Assembly (NCBI RefSeq): GCF_019933235.1
Contig: NZ_CP082945.1
Coordinates: 1,364,001 to 1,428,000 of the forward strand
DNA from: Streptomyces angustmyceticus
GTDB lineage: Bacteria; Actinomycetota; Actinomycetes; Streptomycetales; Streptomycetaceae
Length of the DNA stretch: 64,000 bases
Direction: 5' to 3'
In this document: piece by piece, positions 63,688-64,000 of the stretch
How positions within the stretch are numbered: the first letter of the stretch is position 1
Layout of the letters: each line of letters starts with the position of its first letter
Notes under the pieces: model-generated
Told to the model about the DNA's origin: nothing
The model's database searches: none
What the model saw: only the letters and a program-made list of their open reading frames with translations
Program-made: the position numbers and the translations under genes

Positions 63688-64000
63688 CTACGGCTTGCGG
63701 GCCACCCCGCCGAACTCGATCCACTCCTGGGTGAGCTGCTTGGGCCCGAGGTCGGCGTCCGGCTTCCAGGTGGAGACCTCCACCAGGCCCGGCTCCTGGA
63801 TCTCCAGCCCCTCCAGGAACCCGGCCAGCTCATGGGCCTGCCGCACCCGGCCCCACTGGCCGTGGGTGCTGACCCGCATGAACTCCGTGACGAAGTCGCG
63901 GGTCGCGGCGTCCTCGCTGACCAGCTGACACACCACCAGGAAGCTGCCCGGCGCCAGCCGGTCGGCGACCCTCTTGATGAGGCCGGCCGGGTCGTCGGCG
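63688..64000 (-). CDS. SAM-dependent methyltransferase, PF04672-type (N-terminus outside window)
   Basis: The visible 104 C-terminal residues run in from the window edge. DDPAGLIKRVADRLAPGSFLVV is the characteristic segment after motif I of the S-adenosyl methyltransferase family abundant in streptomycetes. It is followed by FVTEFMRVSTHGQWGR, the ELAGFLEGLEIQEPGLVEVSTWKPD block and a short end, EWIEFGGVARKP. The substrate of the family is unknown. It is convergent with the WhiJ-like XRE gene and shares its terminator. Confidence 0.8.
   Translation of the reverse strand, partial: ADDPAGLIKRVADRLAPGSFLVVCQLVSEDAATRDFVTEFMRVSTHGQWGRVRQAHELAGFLEGLEIQEPGLVEVSTWKPDADLGPKQLTQEWIEFGGVARKP

Overview
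The window is chromosomal DNA of a streptomycete (Streptomyces or a close relative). GC content is very high, GTG and TTG starts are common, and many starts have either a short purine-rich ribosome site or none at all. Lineage-typical families are present: two SsgA-like proteins, an XRE/DUF397/ATPase group, an ECF42 sigma factor with a DGPF protein, a K15-like DD-peptidase and the mutA-mutB-meaB operon. I see no rRNA, tRNA, insertion sequence, prophage or CRISPR array. About 50 genes are called; the first and last are cut by the window ends.

Layout. 1-10 kb: the end of tex; a CmlR-type chloramphenicol exporter behind a possible leader-peptide attenuator; DGPF protein plus ECF42 sigma factor; a FUSC membrane protein; a D-amino-acid-oxidase-like flavoprotein; a secreted DD-peptidase. 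10-21 kb: an acetyltransferase, a BCCT transporter, three exported exopeptidases (M14, S15, M1), an MpaB-type oxygenase and a secreted sphingomyelinase. 21-30 kb: an asparagine-type permease with a GlnR-like box, a MerR regulator, and a four-gene beta-oxidation operon (racemase, acyl-CoA dehydrogenase, thiolase, hydratase/dehydrogenase). 30-40 kb: a YjbR protein, a NanT-like transporter with a perfect operator, a saccharopine-dehydrogenase-like reductase, endonuclease V, a YciI protein, and a sugar cluster (sugar porter, SIS isomerase, class II aldolase, DeoR repressor).

40-50 kb: a small secreted cysteine protein, a KstR2-like TetR repressor divergent from a second FUSC protein, a MarR regulator, a secreted Asp-box propeller, and two SsgA-like genes bracketing a TetR/bPH-domain (YdbS-YdbT-like) divergon with clear operators. 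50-64 kb: a polysaccharide deacetylase divergent from an AfsQ1/Q2-like two-component system with a lipoprotein, a DUF4185-like secreted protein, the methylmalonyl-CoA mutase operon, a LysR regulator, and a WhiJ-like group (ATPase, DUF397, XRE) followed by an S-adenosylmethionine-dependent methyltransferase.

Two patterns run through the window. First, several genes start exactly six bases after a TANNNT hexamer, as expected for leaderless mRNAs. Second, many divergent gene pairs have a short perfect inverted repeat at the likely promoter, so candidate operators can be matched to specific regulators. Metabolically, the beta-oxidation and mut operons would together handle branched and odd-chain acyl-CoAs, and the exported peptidases, sphingomyelinase and deacetylase fit a saprophytic soil lifestyle. 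Family assignments come from motif recognition only; no database search was run.
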